Origin: JANJTY01 sp038257155
GTDB taxonomy: Bacteria; Pseudomonadota; Gammaproteobacteria; Xanthomonadales; Xanthomonadaceae
Direction of reading: 5' to 3'
DNA length: 39,309 bases
NCBI GenBank assembly: GCA_038257155.1
Contig: JBBSJP010000045.1
Location: 1 to 39,309, forward strand
Below the pieces are notes generated by a model, which saw only the letters and a list, made by a program, of their open reading frames with translations, searched no databases and had not been told where the DNA came from. The stretch's first letter is position 1. Every line of letters starts with the position of its first letter. The position numbers and the translations under genes are program-made. Shown one piece after another: positions 15,835-24,506 of this stretch.

Positions 15835-18669
15835 ATGAGCGGCGAGCGTCCGACCCAATCCGATCCGCCGAGGCAGCATGCCGCCCCCACCGCGGCGGCT
15901 GACAGCGCCTTGCCGGGAGTTACCGTTGTGACAACGCCGGCGTCGGCCGACCTTTCGGTGCGCGCCGCGAGCGCTGTCACCGATGGCCTGCCAGCCGCCG
16001 CAAATCTGGCCCTGCTGGGCAGCAGCATCGGGCCCTATCGGATCCAGGCGGAACTCGGTGCCGGCGGTATGGGCGCGGTGTACTTGGCCGAGCAGTTCGA
16101 GCCGCTGCGCCGGCAGGTGGCGCTGAAGGTCATCAAGGCCGGCATGGACAGCGCCGACGTGATTGCGCGATTCCAGTCCGAGCGCGAAATGCTCGCGCTG
16201 ATGAACCACCCCAACATCGCCCAGGTGCTCGACGTTGGTACCTCGCCCGAGGGTCGTCTGTACTTCGCGATGGAGTACGTACCCGGCGTGCCGGTCAACG
16301 AATTCTGCGATCGGCGTGGGCTGGACATCGCGCATCGGCTCGAGATGTTCCTGCAGATCTGCGACGGCGTACAGCATGCCCACCAGAAGGGTGTGATCCA
16401 TCGCGACCTGAAGCCGTCGAACCTGATGGTCGCCGATTACCAGGGCCGCATGCTGGTCAAGGTGATCGATTTCGGCATCGCCAAAAGCATGGACGCGCGC
16501 CGCGATGACACCGGATCAACCCGCATCGGCGTGCCGATCGGGACGCCGGCGTACATGAGTCCCGAGCAGGCCGCCGGTGACCTGGCTGCGATAGACACGC
16601 GCACCGATGTCTATTCGCTTGGCGTGATCCTCTACCGATTGATCTCAAACGAACTGCCGATCGCGGGCGACACCATCGCGCGTGCCGGCGACGCCGGGCT
16701 GGCCCGAGTGCTGCGCGAGACGCCGATCCAGCCACCTAGCCGCAAGGTGCTGCAGATCGCGCGCGATAGCAGCATCAATCAGGCCGAATGGAAGCGCAGC
16801 ATGGCCAGCGACGCGCCGGCCCTGTCGCGTCGACTGCGTGGCGATCTGGACTGGATCACGCTCAAGGCCCTGGAGCGCGAACGCGACCAGCGCTATTCCT
16901 CGGTTTCGGAATTGGCAGCGGACATCCGCCGCCACCTGCAGGGCGAGGCCGTGTTGGCTGGTCCACCCAGCCGGCGCTATCGGCTACGCAAGTTCGTGGG
17001 ACGCAACAAGCTGATGGTGGGTGCTGCGGGTGCGGTGTTGCTCTCGCTTATCCTCGGCATCGTCGGCACCACCTGGATGGCAGTCGAGGCCAGCCGGCAG
17101 CGGGCACGGGCGGAGGCCGCCATGCTGGAGGCCCAACTGCAACGCGACCAGGTGGCCGAACAGTCGGCGCGGCTGATGGCGACGCGTCGATTCCTGGAAG
17201 AGATGATCGCCGCGCCGGATCCCTGGCAGCTGCACGAACACACACCGGAAACCCGCAACGTACGCGTGGTGGATGCGCTGACCGCGGCCGCTGGCAAGCT
17301 CGAGCAGACCCTGGCCGACAATCCCGCCTTGCGCGGCGAAATCGCAACCCTGCTCGGGCGCACCCTGCGGCGCCTCGGGCAGCTTGACGCATCGCGGGCG
17401 CAGCTCGAGTCCGCAGTGCAGTTGCTGCGGCCGCTGCACGCCGAGAATGCCCTGCCGCGCGTCGATGCGGAAGTCCAGCTCGCCATCAGCCTTGGCATGC
17501 AGGGCGAGTTCGAAGCCGCTGACCGCATGATGCGTGCGCTCCTGCCCCTGGTGGACGCAAGCCCTGAGCTGCCCGATGACCTGAAGGTGGAGGCGCGCCA
17601 CACCGCCGTAGAGGCGGCCAGCAGCGTCGGCGATGTCGAGCGTGCCGAACGCCTGGCACGCGATGCGTTGCTGCGGCTGCAGGCATTGCCGGGACGGGAG
17701 TCGGAGGTCAGCAATGCACAGGCGGCACTGGCCGGCATCCTCGGCGAGCGCGGCCAGTGGCAGGAAGCCGAGGGCCTGATCACCGAGGCCTATACCAATG
17801 AGCAGCTGCGTCTCGGCAACGCCCACCCCGTGGTATTGCAGCTGCTGACCCTGCGCGCCAATCTGGCCTACCGACGCGGCGAGTACGGCGCCGCGGAAGC
17901 GCGCTACCAGGAAGCCGCGACGCTCGCCGAACAGGCCCTTGGCGAACGTCACCACGAGACCCTGCGCATCAAGGCGCATGCCTTGCTGGCGCTGGCCGAC
18001 AGTGGCGCGCACGAGCAGGCCATCGCCGGTTTTCGCGAGCAGATTCCGCTCCGCGCTGAAGTCATCGGTGCCGACCATCCCGATCTGCTCACCATGCGCT
18101 CGAACTATGCCAACGTCCTGCTTGCAGCGGGAGACGAAGCAGCCGCAGAGGCCGAGATCGAGCAGGTGTTCCGGCGGCGGCGCGCCACGCTGGGCGACAC
18201 CCATCCCGAAACCCTGAGCGCGATCAATCTGCTGGGTGTGATCGCCCGTCAGCGCAAGGACTCGGCCCGTGCCGAGGTGCTGTTCCGGCAGGCTTCCGAG
18301 ATGTATCTGAAAGCGCGCGGGCCGCTGCACCCGGAAACCGTCATGAGCCAGGCCAATCATCTGGCCGCGGTGCGCGACCTGAACCGCATCAACGAGGCGC
18401 TCGCGGGGTTCATCGAACTGCATGCGCGGGCCGAGCAGGTGTATCCCGCCGATCACTGGTTCCTGGCGGTGATTCGCGGTCATCTTGGATTGTCCTATCA
18501 GGCTGCGCACCGCTATGCCGAAGCCGAACCGCTGCTGCTGCAGAGCCATCGCATGATGCAAGGACAGTTTGGCGACGACGATGGGCGCACGCGTCTGTTC
18601 CGAGAGCGCCTGGCTACACTTTATGGCGAGTGGGGCAAGCCGGCCGAGGCGGCAAAGTTCAGCAAGTAG
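15835..18669 (+). CDS. Membrane Ser/Thr protein kinase with C-terminal TPR repeats
   Basis: The protein has 944 residues. A Hanks-type kinase domain (about 67-370) shows the glycine loop GAGGMGAVY (75-83), Lys98 in VALKV, HRDLKPSN (189-196) with catalytic D191, DFG (212-214) and MSPE (241-244), so it should be active. It carries the insertion between the F and G helices common in this bacterial subfamily. One membrane helix (about 393-417) follows, then a short coiled coil rich in A, R and Q (about 420-455). The rest is a string of TPR-like repeats (about 470-940; GNAHPVVLQLLTLRANLAYRRGEY and ADHPDLLTMRSNYANVLLAAGD type). The kinase is cytoplasmic and the TPR half periplasmic if the single helix spans as usual. 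Relatives are often preceded by an ECF sigma gene; none is present here. Confidence 0.93.
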   Translation: MSGERPTQSDPPRQHAAPTAAADSALPGVTVVTTPASADLSVRAASAVTDGLPAAANLALLGSSIGPYRIQAELGAGGMGAVYLAEQFEPLRRQVALKVIKAGMDSADVIARFQSEREMLALMNHPNIAQVLDVGTSPEGRLYFAMEYVPGVPVNEFCDRRGLDIAHRLEMFLQICDGVQHAHQKGVIHRDLKPSNLMVADYQGRMLVKVIDFGIAKSMDARRDDTGSTRIGVPIGTPAYMSPEQAAGDLAAIDTRTDVYSLGVILYRLISNELPIAGDTIARAGDAGLARVLRETPIQPPSRKVLQIARDSSINQAEWKRSMASDAPALSRRLRGDLDWITLKALERERDQRYSSVSELAADIRRHLQGEAVLAGPPSRRYRLRKFVGRNKLMVGAAGAVLLSLILGIVGTTWMAVEASRQRARAEAAMLEAQLQRDQVAEQSARLMATRRFLEEMIAAPDPWQLHEHTPETRNVRVVDALTAAAGKLEQTLADNPALRGEIATLLGRTLRRLGQLDASRAQLESAVQLLRPLHAENALPRVDAEVQLAISLGMQGEFEAADRMMRALLPLVDASPELPDDLKVEARHTAVEAASSVGDVERAERLARDALLRLQALPGRESEVSNAQAALAGILGERGQWQEAEGLITEAYTNEQLRLGNAHPVVLQLLTLRANLAYRRGEYGAAEARYQEAATLAEQALGERHHETLRIKAHALLALADSGAHEQAIAGFREQIPLRAEVIGADHPDLLTMRSNYANVLLAAGDEAAAEAEIEQVFRRRRATLGDTHPETLSAINLLGVIARQRKDSARAEVLFRQASEMYLKARGPLHPETVMSQANHLAAVRDLNRINEALAGFIELHARAEQVYPADHWFLAVIRGHLGLSYQAAHRYAEAEPLLLQSHRMMQGQFGDDDGRTRLFRERLATLYGEWGKPAEAAKFSK

Positions 18670-18799
18670 ATGGACGCGCTCCGGAGCCGACGAGCTTGCC
18701 GTGCAGAAAGCGACGCGCGGAATGTTTTAGTGCTTCGTCTGCACGGCATGCGTGCCACGCGCCGTGCACTCCCTCGTGCTGATGAATCAGGCCAAGGCA

Positions 18800-18883
18800 G
18801 GCAAGCGACACGCTTGCCCTACAGGGGGAAGCGAAGGGCGAATCGGCTCAGGCTGCATCTGTAGGGCACGCGTGTCGCGTGCC
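18800..18883. repeat. REPIN: two inverted GTAG-REPs
   Basis: Two copies of one REP face each other. On the plus strand the second (18859-18883) reads CTGTAGGG, then hairpin GGCACGCG-TGT-CGCGTGCC sharing the GG. The first (18800-18824), on the minus strand, has the hairpin GGCAAGCG-TGT-CGCTTGCC behind the same CTGTAG tag. A 34-nt spacer separates them. This is the layout of a REPIN, the unit mobilised by RAYTs. It lies between the convergent kinase and BNR-protein genes. A further imperfect palindrome (GCACGGC...GCCGTGC, about 18741-18768) may be a degraded neighbour. Confidence 0.75.
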
Positions 18884-18944
18884 GTGCCGAGCGGTCAAAT
18901 GGTGCTGAGGCGCACGAGCGCGCCGGATTCGGGACTTGCACACC

Positions 18945-21900
18945 TCACTCAGGACAGATCGCCAACTGCCTCGGTTCGGCCTCCACGCCGTCACTGAAGA
19001 TCGTCGGGTTGTAGCAGGCCGGGCCGCCGACAAACCGGATCGCGTCAGTCTCCGGCCGGTAGCTGCCAAAGCCGCCCGCGCTCAGGTCGAGTTGCCAGCT
19101 GTCATTACCGATGCGGACCGCCTGCGCAGAGAAATCGTGCCAGCCAAGCGTGTCCGGATCGCCAACCTGTAGCGGCGCAAAGACACGGAAGGTCCACAGG
19201 CGCGGATCGAACTCGGCGCCGTGGTAGCGGATGCGCACATCGGCCTGGCTGCAGCCGAGCACTTCGAACACGCTGTTGCCGAAGGGATGCGCATACAGGT
19301 CGGCACTGCCGGCGACCGGGTCAAGCCCCAGTGTCGTCGGCTCGACCCGCTGCACATCCACGGTCTGCACATCGCCGGCGCTGCAGTCTGCGCTGCCGCT
19401 GCCGCCGACCACATCGGTAGTGATGGAAATCGACGACGCAGAGCCCTCCGGTCGCCGCAAGCTGACGCCGATCGAGCCGACATCACGCTGCCTGGAATCG
19501 CGCTGCAGATCGCCATTGCCGTCGCCCGGAACCTCCAGGCCACCTGGCACTATCGGTGCCTGATCCTCGATCTCATCGGGAATACCGTCGTTGTCGGTGT
19601 CGGTCAGGCGGCGGATGCTGACAACGCCGGCGTCGGTTCCGGCGTGCAGCAGATTGGAATCGAATGGATCGACCACGATCGAGTGCGTCGATTCCGCCGG
19701 CAGACCGACACTGATCGACAGCCAGATGACGGATTGCGTGCCGCTATCCCAAATGCCGCGATAGACCGCGCCGGGGTTGGCCTCGTAACCACCGGCCGCG
19801 GCGTAGAGGACGTTCGGGTCCTGTGGATCGAAGGCCAGGGCGCGCAATTCGACGCTGCCATTCATGCCCTCATCATGACGCAGCCAGGTGACGCCGCCGT
19901 CGGCGCTGCGAAACACCGTCGAATAGCCGGTCGAACGCAGGTCGGTCAACGCGGCCCACAGAATGTTCGGGTCGCTCGGGTCGATCAGCAAGGCCGTCAC
20001 GTCGAGCTGGGTGTTGCTGAAGCCGTCCTTGTTTGGCAGGCCATTGCTGTCCAGATGCGTCCAGCTGGCACCTCCGTCGCTGCTGTGGAAGATCCCACTG
20101 TCGAAATCTTGCGGATTGATGCCGTCGCCGCTGTCGAAGTCGTCGTAGATTGCCTGGGTGCCGAGCCACAGGCGGTTGCTGTCATTCGGATCAATGATCA
20201 GCGCGCTGGGTGTGATGCGCTGGGAAATCTCGGCCGTGCTGAAGCTGGGCGGCAGCCCGCTGGCGTCGCCGTCGAGCGCGACCCAGGTGACCCCCAGGTC
20301 CGCGCTGCGCACCAGCCGGTAGACGTAGTCGAAGCTGGTCGCAGGCCCGCCGTCTGCCGGCAGCGGAAAGCCCTCGGCCAGCGCGTAAAGGGTGCGCAGT
20401 CCGCCGCTGCTGCACGGCCCGTTCGCCGGTGGCGAGACGCAGGAGCGGGGATCAAACACCAGGTCGCGAATCAGCCCGATGTAGGCATGGTCGGTGGCAT
20501 CCAGCGGCAGGTCGCCGTCCAGGGTGGTCCACGTGGCGCCGTTGTCGGTACTGCGCAGCAATCCCGCGCCCGCATACGAACCGTCTATGCTCGAACTGGC
20601 ACCGCCGGCCACCATGATGGTGTCGTCAATGGTGCCATCCAGGCTGCTCGGATCGATGCGCAGCACCTGCAGTTCGACCGCGCGCAGACCTGTGTTGAAG
20701 GGTGCCCACGACAGGCCCTGGTCGAGGCTGCGGTAAAGGCCTGGCGAACTGGTCGCGAAACCGCTGTGGCCGGCCAGCAGCTGCGCACTGCCATCGACCG
20801 CCGTGAGTGAGGGGTGGGAATGCACCGCCAAGGCGCGTACGCCTGCACCTGCGGGATGATTGCTCGCCGCCAACCAGGACGGCGCGGCATCGGCACGCAG
20901 GAACAGGCCTGCACCGTCGGTTGTTGCCACCAAGAAGGTTCCGGGCGCCGGATAACCCGGCTGCGGAACCAGGCGCCAAACGGCCGCAGGCAAAGCCGCC
21001 GCACCCGGGATCGAGAGGTAGGACGGGTTCGGGGTCAAGCCCTCGCTGAACGGCAGTACGCTCGGCGTAGGATCGGGGGCAAACCAGACGAATGCGCCGT
21101 CCGAACGGGCCAAATAGGCCTTGAGCGGATCGCTTGGATGCGCGGTGATCCGCTCGGAGGGGCCGTGTGGTCCGGTCCAGATGGCGCCGCCATCGGCGCT
21201 GTGAAAGACCTGGTAATTGATCACGGCAAACAGCGATCCGCTGTTGCCCGTGCCGGGAATGAAACTCATATCCTGGACATCCGGCTGATAGCCGAAGGTG
21301 CTGAACAGGTTGAGGTTGGGTGTGAAGCTGGCGCCACCATCGTCGCTGCGAAACAGGGATGCCTGGTCAACTGCACCAGTGCCATACACGCCAACATAAA
21401 CAACATTGGCATCGAGCGGATCTACGGTAATGGTGGCAATGCTCGCGTCGGCCGGCAGTCCGGTACCCAGGCGCTGAAAACTCAGGCCGCCATCGCTGCT
21501 TTTGAACAACTGCGGCTGGCCGGTCGGGGTCTGCGAAACGCCCCCGATGAACAGCGAATCGGTCGTTCCGGCCACATCACTGATCACGCCGAACAGGAAC
21601 TCCTCGGGCAGGTCATCGGCCAGGATCCGCCAACTGCCGCCGCCATTGTCGGTGCGGTAAAGACGCAGGGACGAATCGAAGGTGTACAGCGTTGCAGGCG
21701 CTTCGCGGTCCAGCACCAGCGGCAGGGGATACACGCTGCTGGCGACGATTCCGTCGCTCGCCCGCGTCCAGCTGACGCCTCCATCCTGGGTCCTGAATAC
21801 CGCGCCGCGCGTCGTCGCGTAGGCAATCTGTGCGTCGCTGGGGTGATAGGCCAATTCGAACACGCTTCCGCCTAGCGGGCCGGAGCTGGTCCAGACGGAG

Positions 21901-21968
21901 TCACCCGAAGCGGCCAGTGCTGGCAGCAATCCCAGCAGGGCGCAAACCCCCAACCGAAAGGTTTTCAA
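18945..21968 (-). CDS. Secreted BNR/sialidase-type beta-propeller protein with calcium-type tail
   Basis: The 1007-residue protein has a signal peptide (MKTFRLGVCALLGLLPALAASG). About ten Asp-box (BNR) motifs of the form SxDxGxxW follow, such as FRTQDGGVSW (58-67), YRTDNGGGSW (104-113), LRSTDNGATW, FHSSDGGASW and FRSADGGVTW, as in VPS10/sortilin-like and sialidase-like propellers. From about 790 the tail has DTDNDGIPDEIED, a likely calcium-binding element. GDGNGDLQRDSRQRDVGSI then matches the choice-of-anchor U pattern. The protein ends near FVGGPACYNPTIFSDGVEAE, close to the IFxDGFE-like tails of many secreted Xanthomonadales proteins. No catalytic function is evident; BNR propellers alone do not prove glycosidase activity. 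The start appears to be TTG with a weak ribosome-binding site. Confidence 0.85.
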   Translation of the reverse strand: MKTFRLGVCALLGLLPALAASGDSVWTSSGPLGGSVFELAYHPSDAQIAYATTRGAVFRTQDGGVSWTRASDGIVASSVYPLPLVLDREAPATLYTFDSSLRLYRTDNGGGSWRILADDLPEEFLFGVISDVAGTTDSLFIGGVSQTPTGQPQLFKSSDGGLSFQRLGTGLPADASIATITVDPLDANVVYVGVYGTGAVDQASLFRSDDGGASFTPNLNLFSTFGYQPDVQDMSFIPGTGNSGSLFAVINYQVFHSADGGAIWTGPHGPSERITAHPSDPLKAYLARSDGAFVWFAPDPTPSVLPFSEGLTPNPSYLSIPGAAALPAAVWRLVPQPGYPAPGTFLVATTDGAGLFLRADAAPSWLAASNHPAGAGVRALAVHSHPSLTAVDGSAQLLAGHSGFATSSPGLYRSLDQGLSWAPFNTGLRAVELQVLRIDPSSLDGTIDDTIMVAGGASSSIDGSYAGAGLLRSTDNGATWTTLDGDLPLDATDHAYIGLIRDLVFDPRSCVSPPANGPCSSGGLRTLYALAEGFPLPADGGPATSFDYVYRLVRSADLGVTWVALDGDASGLPPSFSTAEISQRITPSALIIDPNDSNRLWLGTQAIYDDFDSGDGINPQDFDSGIFHSSDGGASWTHLDSNGLPNKDGFSNTQLDVTALLIDPSDPNILWAALTDLRSTGYSTVFRSADGGVTWLRHDEGMNGSVELRALAFDPQDPNVLYAAAGGYEANPGAVYRGIWDSGTQSVIWLSISVGLPAESTHSIVVDPFDSNLLHAGTDAGVVSIRRLTDTDNDGIPDEIEDQAPIVPGGLEVPGDGNGDLQRDSRQRDVGSIGVSLRRPEGSASSISITTDVVGGSGSADCSAGDVQTVDVQRVEPTTLGLDPVAGSADLYAHPFGNSVFEVLGCSQADVRIRYHGAEFDPRLWTFRVFAPLQVGDPDTLGWHDFSAQAVRIGNDSWQLDLSAGGFGSYRPETDAIRFVGGPACYNPTIFSDGVEAEPRQLAICPE

Positions 21969-22220
21969 GACGTGGACCCCGCTGCAGAGTGATCTTCAAG
22001 TGTATTCCCGTCTGGGCCGGTGTGGTGGACTTCGCCAAGGTCCGCTGGAGTCGCACGCGAACGCGCAGGTGATTGCTGGGCTGAGTTGCTCCAACGGCAC
22101 GAATGAACCCGGCCGGCGCGGCAGCGCGTTTCGAGGCGCCGGGCAAGCCGTTGTGACAATTCGCGCGGGATACAGCTTGCTTGAGGCGCGTTGCGCCTGC
22201 GGGGTGATCGCCGCCCCGCC

Positions 22221-22985
22221 TCACCCCGGATGCGGCAAGAGCCCGAGCGGCATGGTCAGATCAAGTGCTACGGCCAGATGATCCGAGCGCGCCATGGGCA
22301 GTACGCGGGGCGCTTCGGCCATCAAATCCTGGCTGACAAGAATATGGTCGAGGGCGCGCTTCGGGGCCCAACTTGGAAAGGTCGGAAAAACCGCACTCGG
22401 CGGCGCCAGGGTCGTGTGGCGGAACAGGTGCTGCATTTCGGCGGTATCTGGAGCGCAATTGAAATCGCCCATCAGCACCGCGTTTTTCTCGTCGCCCATC
22501 AGTTCCGCAATAAAGGCCAGCTGCGCCTGGCGCGAACGCTGTCCGAGCGAAAGGTGCGCGACCGCCACCGCCAGGGCATTCGGGCCGCTGCCATAGCGGG
22601 CCAGCAACAATCCCCGCCCGCCCAACCGGCCGGGCAGCGGATGGTCTTCCACCGCGGACGGCTGGAAGCGGCTGAGCAACCCGTTGGCACTGCAGGCGAT
22701 GCTGCCCATGCGACGGTTCGGCTGGTGGCTCCACCAGGGAAAGCCGGCGCGCTCAGCCAGATAATGGGTCTGGTTGAGAAAGCCCGAGCGCAGGCTGCCT
22801 GGATCGGATTCCTGCAGTCCGACAATGTCGTAGCTACTGGTCAGGCTGGCAATCGAATCCAGGCTGCCGCGCTTGCCGGTTGGCAGGAGATGCGACCAGG
22901 CGCGGGTGGCGTACTCGCGATAACGGCTGGTGCTGTTGCCGGCCTGGATATTGCAGCTCAGCAGGGTGAGGCGGCGATCGGTCAT
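22221..22985 (-). CDS. Endonuclease/exonuclease/phosphatase family protein
   Basis: The 254-residue protein carries the EEP fold motifs in order: LLSCNIQAG near the start, VGLQESD (metal-binding Glu), VAHLSLGQRSRQAQL, LMGDFNCAPD, DHILVS and the terminal SDHLAVALDL. These supply the metal site and the catalytic Asp-His pair of the superfamily that includes ExoIII, DNase I and sphingomyelinases. No signal peptide is visible, so it is probably cytoplasmic. Whether the substrate is nucleic acid or a phosphoester cannot be told. It is the last gene of the cytochrome c4/DsbA operon, 54 bp after the preceding gene. Confidence 0.9.
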   Translation of the reverse strand: MTDRRLTLLSCNIQAGNSTSRYREYATRAWSHLLPTGKRGSLDSIASLTSSYDIVGLQESDPGSLRSGFLNQTHYLAERAGFPWWSHQPNRRMGSIACSANGLLSRFQPSAVEDHPLPGRLGGRGLLLARYGSGPNALAVAVAHLSLGQRSRQAQLAFIAELMGDEKNAVLMGDFNCAPDTAEMQHLFRHTTLAPPSAVFPTFPSWAPKRALDHILVSQDLMAEAPRVLPMARSDHLAVALDLTMPLGLLPHPG

Positions 22986-23039
22986 GGACGAATCATGGGG
23001 CCAGAGCCGTCGCCAGCCAATCCATTCCTGTGGCCTGGT

Positions 23040-23684
23040 TCAGCTTGACTTTGGTGCGGTACGTTCCTTGGTTACCAGGAAATCCACGATTCTCAGCATC
23101 CCGGCAGCGCCACTGCCGGCCGGCATGGCTACGCGGTACTTGCCGTTGACGATCATGCTGGGCGTGCCTTCGACCCCGTAGCGCGGCATCTGCTGCTTGA
23201 GCCGGTTGATGCGGGTGTTGACCGCAAAACTGTGCATCGCGCGCTCGAAGTTTTGCCGGGTCACGCCGAATTCGCTGTAGAAGTCGGCAAGGTCGGCCGC
23301 ATCGCGAAACTCGCGTCGTTCGGTGTGGATCGCCTCGAACAGGGCCGCGTGCGCGCGATCATTCAGGCCCAGGCTTTCGGCCGCAAAGTAAGCCCGCGCG
23401 TAGGTGTCGGCAACGCCGCCGAAGCCAAGCGGTGCGTAGCTGAAGTCCACATCGTCCGGCAGGCTTGCTTTCCAGTTGTCGACGAAAGGCTGCAGGGTGG
23501 AGCAGTGAATGCAGCCGTAGGAAAACACCTCGATGACTTCGATCTTGCCGCTGTTGGCAGTGGGTACCGGCGGGTCAAGCAACTGATAGTCACGCCCCGC
23601 GGCAAACGCTTCTGGCACGCCTTGCGCGGCGGCGCCGAGCGCGGCGAAACCCAGTAGCAGTGCGGAAAGCGTGCGAATCACCAT
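23040..23684 (-). CDS. DsbA-family thiol:disulfide oxidoreductase (CIHC)
   Basis: The 214-residue protein has a signal peptide (MVIRTLSALLLGFAALGAAA) and a thioredoxin-fold DsbA domain. The active site CIHC is at 58-61 in EVFSYGCIHCSTL, and the cis-proline P175 lies in GTPSMIV. DsbA proteins oxidise cysteines of exported proteins in the periplasm. Compared with its upstream neighbour the dipeptide between the cysteines is IH rather than PH, which should shift the redox potential. It is the third gene of the minus-strand operon, 63 bp from the previous one. No dsbB is nearby. Confidence 0.92.
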   Translation of the reverse strand: MVIRTLSALLLGFAALGAAAQGVPEAFAAGRDYQLLDPPVPTANSGKIEVIEVFSYGCIHCSTLQPFVDNWKASLPDDVDFSYAPLGFGGVADTYARAYFAAESLGLNDRAHAALFEAIHTERREFRDAADLADFYSEFGVTRQNFERAMHSFAVNTRINRLKQQMPRYGVEGTPSMIVNGKYRVAMPAGSGAAGMLRIVDFLVTKERTAPKSS

Positions 23685-23747
23685 GGGATGCGGTTCCAGA
23701 GCCGGGCGCGCAGGGCGCGAACCAGGCTTTGACCGCAGGGCAGGCGC

Positions 23748-24416
23748 TTAGTTTCCGCGGCGCTGCTGGCGAACCATCTCCACGACGTGATCAAGCGTGG
23801 CGATCGTGCCTTCGAGTCCACCTTCCGGACCGCCGACGATGCGATAGCGACCATCGACGATGACTGAAGGTGTGCCCTGCACCCCCCATTTCGGCACGAT
23901 CTCCTGCGCCTTCGCCAGTTTGGCGGTTACCGGGAAACTCTCCAGCGTGGCCTCCAGTGCAGGCCGGTCGACGCCCAGTTCGGCGTAGTACGCAATCACA
24001 TCGGCCAGGCTGCGGAACTGCCGGTGGTCGACGTGGAAGGCGTCGAACGTGGCCTGGTGCGTCTTGTCCAGCACACCCATGCTTTCCGCGGCAAAGAACA
24101 ACCGGCCAAAGGCCTCGCCCGATCCGCCAAAGGCCATCGGCACCTGCACCGGCAGCACATCATCGGCCTGACTCGCCTTCCACTTCACGAACATGGGCTC
24201 GAAGTTGGCGCAGTGCGGGCAGGAATAGGCAAATACCTCGACCACTTCAATGCGGGTCGCGTCATCGGTGAAGCGCGCCGGCTCGGCAATGGTGACGTAA
24301 TCGCGACCTTCCTGGCGCTCGACAGCAGGCTTTGCAGCCTCCTCGGGCGCTTCGGTCTGGGCGCTGCAGGCGCCGATGGGCAGGAGCAGCAGAACGGCAA
24401 GCAGACGGGTCAGCAT
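23748..24416 (-). CDS. dsbA: DsbA-family thiol:disulfide oxidoreductase, lipoprotein (CPHC)
   Basis: The protein has 222 residues. The N-terminus MLTRLLAVLLLLPIGACSAQ has a lipobox ending at C17, so the protein is probably membrane-anchored. The DsbA active site CPHC is at 66-69 in EVFAYSCPHCANFEP, the classical sequence, and the cis-proline is in GTPSVIVDG. The paralogue immediately downstream (23040-23684) shares the same order of motifs (QGRDY-like start, FGG, FFAAESMG, HxxFRSLAD), showing a tandem duplication. It lies 90 bp after the cytochrome c4 gene. The start at 24416 was chosen for the lipoprotein signal; an upstream in-frame extension lacks one. Confidence 0.92.
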   Translation of the reverse strand: MLTRLLAVLLLLPIGACSAQTEAPEEAAKPAVERQEGRDYVTIAEPARFTDDATRIEVVEVFAYSCPHCANFEPMFVKWKASQADDVLPVQVPMAFGGSGEAFGRLFFAAESMGVLDKTHQATFDAFHVDHRQFRSLADVIAYYAELGVDRPALEATLESFPVTAKLAKAQEIVPKWGVQGTPSVIVDGRYRIVGGPEGGLEGTIATLDHVVEMVRQQRRGN

Positions 24417-24506
24417 GAATGGAAACTCCAGATTGTGAGAGCCGGCTGCACAGGGTGCGCCCGGCCACATGACTCGTTCGTGATCCTTGGGCGTGCGGCG
24501 CCCGCC

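Noticed and set aside
19221..20810. Long plus-strand open frame (529 codons) opposite the BNR-repeat gene
   Set aside because: The opposite strand encodes regularly spaced Asp-boxes and a signal peptide; the antisense frame has no recognisable features.
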